Assembly: GCA_030593425.1 (NCBI GenBank)
Contig: JAUVHF010000024.1
Span: 1 to 14,998, forward strand
Direction of reading: 5' to 3'
Source of the DNA: Anaerolineales bacterium
Lineage (GTDB): Bacteria > Chloroflexota > Anaerolineae > UBA7937
Length of the DNA: 14,998 bases
Below, piece after piece: positions 12,561 to 14,998 of the stretch (the stretch's first letter is position 1; each line of letters starts with the position of its first letter). The translations under genes and the position numbers were made by a program. The notes beneath the pieces were generated by a model. That model was not told the origin of the DNA, did not search any database, and was given only the letters and a program-made list of their open reading frames with translations.

Positions 12561-14998
12561 TTATAGCGCGGCATCCATCACGGCCATAACCTGTCTCATC
12601 TCGTAGAGGTTCTGCTGGGTGGCACCGTTGGGGCAAGCCACAGCGCAGAGGCCACACCCCTGGCAGAGGAGCTCTATCACCTCCGCCACTCGAGTCTCCT
12701 CATTGAGCCTTCGAGCCTCGTAGGGGCAGAGGGAGACGCAGAGTCCACAGCCGCTACAGAGTCTCTCGTTGACGGTAGGGACGGTAGCCTTGCCTACTAG
12801 CCGCTCCTTAGCCAGGAGAGAAGCGGCTTTTAAGGCGACCCCGTTGGCTTGGGAGATGGAATGGGAGATGGGTTTCGGCCCTTGGGCTAGACCACAGAGG
12901 AATATCCCGGCCACCCCCGAATCCATGGGGGCCACCTTGGGGTTCGCTTCTTGGAAGAACCCATCGTCGTCGAGGGTGATACCCAGGATTTGGGCCAACC
13001 TCCCGTTCTCGGAGGGGGCTATCCCGGGGCTCAAGACCACTAGGTCGGCTTCCAACTTCAGTTCTCGATTCAGGAGGGGGTCTTCCACCCAGACTCGCAA
13101 TCCGTCATCTCCAGATGTCACCTGGGGCTTCTTTTCATAGGGGATAAAGATCACCCCCGCCTCCCTCGCCTGACGGTAGTACTCCTCCTGGAAGCCGTAG
13201 GTCATCATATCCCGATAGAGGACGAAGACTTTCGCTTCTGACTTCCTCTCCTTAATGCGGAGGGCGTTCTTGATGGCCTGGGAGCAACAGACCTGGCTAC
13301 AGTAGGGGCGCCCCTCCTCTCGGGAGCCGACGCATTGGATCATCACCATGGTCAACTCTTCTAGACCCTCGTTCCTGGTGAGGCGGGCCTCCAGTTCCCG
13401 CTGGGTGACCACCCGCCGATCTTGGCCGTAGAGATATTCGATAGGTTTTTCCTCTTGCCCTCCCGTGGCTACGATGATGACTCCATGCTCAACCATCGAT
13501 TCCTCATCGCCGGTCAGAAGGGTAGAGTGGAAGCGGCCCACTGAGCCCTCGCAGGAGATGACCTCTGTCTCCTTCAAGACTTCGATATGGGGATGGCTCT
13601 CAGCCTTTTCTATCAGAGAGCGCAACAACGCTTGGGGGTCTGAGCCCTTAAGGGTGTAATAGAGATGGCGCAGGTTGCCGCCCAATTCCTTCCCTTTCTC
13701 CACTAGATAGACCTGGAAGCCTTGCTCAGCCAAACCGAAGGCTGCGGTCATCCCCGCCAAACCGCCTCCGATGACGAGAACTCCGGGGGTCACCTCGTGG
13801 GTGGCCCTCTTTAGGGGTTTCAGCGATCGGGCCTTGGCCACCGCCATCTCCAGAAGGCTCTTGGCTTTGGCTGTAGCCTCTCGGGGCCTATTCCTATGCG
13901 CCCAAGCGCACCCCTCCCGCAGGTTCGCCCGCTCCAGAAGGTAGGGGTTGAGCCCTGCCTCCCTGAGGGCTACCTGCAAAGGGGCTTCATAGAGACGATG
14001 GGTGCAGCCCGCTACCACTACTCGATTCAGCCCCTCACCAGTGATGGCTTCCTTTATCTCTTGCAATCCCTCTGGCCGGCAAGCGTAGCCCACCTCTTGG
14101 ACCAGGGCTACCTCTTTAAGCCCTTGGATGAACTCCTTCAGTTGATTCATATCCACCGCTTGGGCTATCTCTTCTCCACAGCGGCAGATAAATACCCCCA
14201 CCCGGGGCTCCTCCTCGGCCACTTCCCTTTCGGGGGGGTATTCCTTGGGCGATGGAGTACGGCTCCTTCCCAAAAGGCGGGCAGTATTGGCCGCCGCGCT
14301 GGCCGCCTCGGCCACGGTCTCAGCGATATCCTTGGGCTCGCCAAAGCAACCGGCCATAAAGACCCCAGGCCGGGAGGTCTCAGTGGGGGCGAACTCGGCC
14401 GTTTGGCAGAAGTCATATTCGTTGAGGGCGATACCCACCCGTTGTGCCAACTCCTGGGCCCCTGGTGGCGGAACAAAGCCTGTGGAGAGCACCACCAATT
14501 CAAACTCCTCCTCCCGGGGTCGGCCATCTTCACCCACATAAGAGAGGAAGAGGTTCTTGCTCCTTGGCTCCTGCTTGACCGCCGAGACCATGCTTCGCTG
14601 ATAGTTGACGCCGTATCCCTTTCTGGCTTGCTGCAAGTAGCGGTCGTAACCCTTGCCGAAAGTTCGCAGGTCCATATAGAAGAGGGTGATCTCACTTTCG
14701 GGTGCCCTCTCCTTAGCCAAGATCGCCTGTTTGGTGGCGTACATGCAGCAGACCGAAGAGCAATAGCCGCGGCCCTGGGAAGGATCGCGAGAGCCGACAC
14801 ATTGGATGAAGGCTATACGGTTAGGAGGTTGGCCGTCGAAGGGACGCTGGGGGAGCCCATGAGAAGGGCTAGTGAGGCTCAACATCCGCTCGAACTGGAA
14901 GCCGGTGACCACATTGGGGTATCGACCGTATCCGAACTCGCCTTTCAATTCCGCCAGGAAGGGTTGAAAACCAGGGGTGAGAATCACCGCCCCGACCC
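12561..14998 (-). CDS. Fused double HdrA-like flavoprotein (5' part beyond right edge)
   Basis: The frame is open through the right edge. The visible part, about 811 residues, starts in the middle of a first HdrA FAD domain (VGAVILTPGF is the usual strand before the second half). That unit has IQCVGSRD and YCSSVCCMYATKQA and ends at KDIAETVAEAASAA. A second complete unit then begins: N-terminal HdrA domain (VGVFICRCGEE near residue 265, with further cysteines in YACRPEG, AGCTHRLYE and REGCAWAH), FAD loop VIGGGLAGMTAAF, IQCVGSREE, YCSQVCCSQA, and a C-terminal ferredoxin with LCSGCGLCVSLC and LCQGCGLCAVAC. The second unit lacks the CxxC and inserted ferredoxin, like HdrA-1. Such a fusion places two flavins in one chain. 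GTG 14987 is only an internal codon, not the start. Confidence 0.88.
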   Translation of the reverse strand, partial: VGAVILTPGFQPFLAELKGEFGYGRYPNVVTGFQFERMLSLTSPSHGLPQRPFDGQPPNRIAFIQCVGSRDPSQGRGYCSSVCCMYATKQAILAKERAPESEITLFYMDLRTFGKGYDRYLQQARKGYGVNYQRSMVSAVKQEPRSKNLFLSYVGEDGRPREEEFELVVLSTGFVPPPGAQELAQRVGIALNEYDFCQTAEFAPTETSRPGVFMAGCFGEPKDIAETVAEAASAAANTARLLGRSRTPSPKEYPPEREVAEEEPRVGVFICRCGEEIAQAVDMNQLKEFIQGLKEVALVQEVGYACRPEGLQEIKEAITGEGLNRVVVAGCTHRLYEAPLQVALREAGLNPYLLERANLREGCAWAHRNRPREATAKAKSLLEMAVAKARSLKPLKRATHEVTPGVLVIGGGLAGMTAAFGLAEQGFQVYLVEKGKELGGNLRHLYYTLKGSDPQALLRSLIEKAESHPHIEVLKETEVISCEGSVGRFHSTLLTGDEESMVEHGVIIVATGGQEEKPIEYLYGQDRRVVTQRELEARLTRNEGLEELTMVMIQCVGSREEGRPYCSQVCCSQAIKNALRIKERKSEAKVFVLYRDMMTYGFQEEYYRQAREAGVIFIPYEKKPQVTSGDDGLRVWVEDPLLNRELKLEADLVVLSPGIAPSENGRLAQILGITLDDDGFFQEANPKVAPMDSGVAGIFLCGLAQGPKPISHSISQANGVALKAASLLAKERLVGKATVPTVNERLCSGCGLCVSLCPYEARRLNEETRVAEVIELLCQGCGLCAVACPNGATQQNLYEMRQVMAVMDAAL

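Noticed and set aside
1..14998. CRISPR arrays, tRNA or rRNA genes, insertion sequences
   Set aside because: No regularly spaced short repeats, no cloverleaf-like intergenic sequence, no transposase frame. Intergenic gaps are all under 200 bases.

Overview
The window looks like a stretch of an anaerobic bacterial genome of moderately high GC. Rrf2, OsmC and RadC proteins and several sigma-70-type promoters point to Bacteria rather than Archaea. Heterodisulfide-reductase (Hdr) modules, a soluble fumarate-reductase pair and a corrinoid-protein activator suggest an anaerobe that uses flavin-based electron bifurcation and probably methyl-corrinoid or Wood-Ljungdahl chemistry. I think of Chloroflexota-like or similar lineages, but the sequence alone does not fix the taxon.

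Left part (1-2540): a methionine-synthase/uroporphyrinogen-decarboxylase-like gene, cut by the left edge and read on the minus strand, diverges from a plus-strand RACo-type reductive activator of corrinoid proteins. Two good promoters stand back to back between them. Their -35 boxes form a perfect 17-base palindrome. The RACo gene has a strong ribosome binding site but appears to start on ATC.

Middle part (2555-4389): a perfect 10-bp hairpin separates RACo from a convergent Rrf2-family regulator with three cysteines. The regulator has its own near-consensus promoter. Upstream of it, also on the minus strand, lie an OsmC-family gene and a radC gene that is broken by a frameshift.

Right part (4488 to the right edge): one tight minus-strand operon of eight genes. 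In transcription order they are a fused double HdrA (5' end beyond the window), MvhD/FlpD-like, an FrhB/FdhB-like iron-sulfur flavoprotein, a short HdrA with internal iron-sulfur sites (HdrA-2), an HdrC-HdrB fusion, a second HdrA lacking those internal sites (HdrA-1), FrdB and FrdA. Genes overlap or are a few bases apart. The gap between the MvhD-like and FrhB-like genes (35 nt) is the only one longer than about 20 nt.

The operon encodes no hydrogenase, no membrane anchor and no signal peptide. My reading (inference) is a cytoplasmic complex. Electrons enter through the FrhB-like and MvhD-like subunits, are split or merged on the HdrA flavins, and leave (or enter) through HdrBC and FrdAB on the fumarate/succinate couple, with ferredoxin as the other partner. 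The two single-unit HdrA paralogues look like complementary halves of a classical HdrA, and the fused HdrA adds two more flavin modules. This cluster is the best candidate here for an undescribed system.
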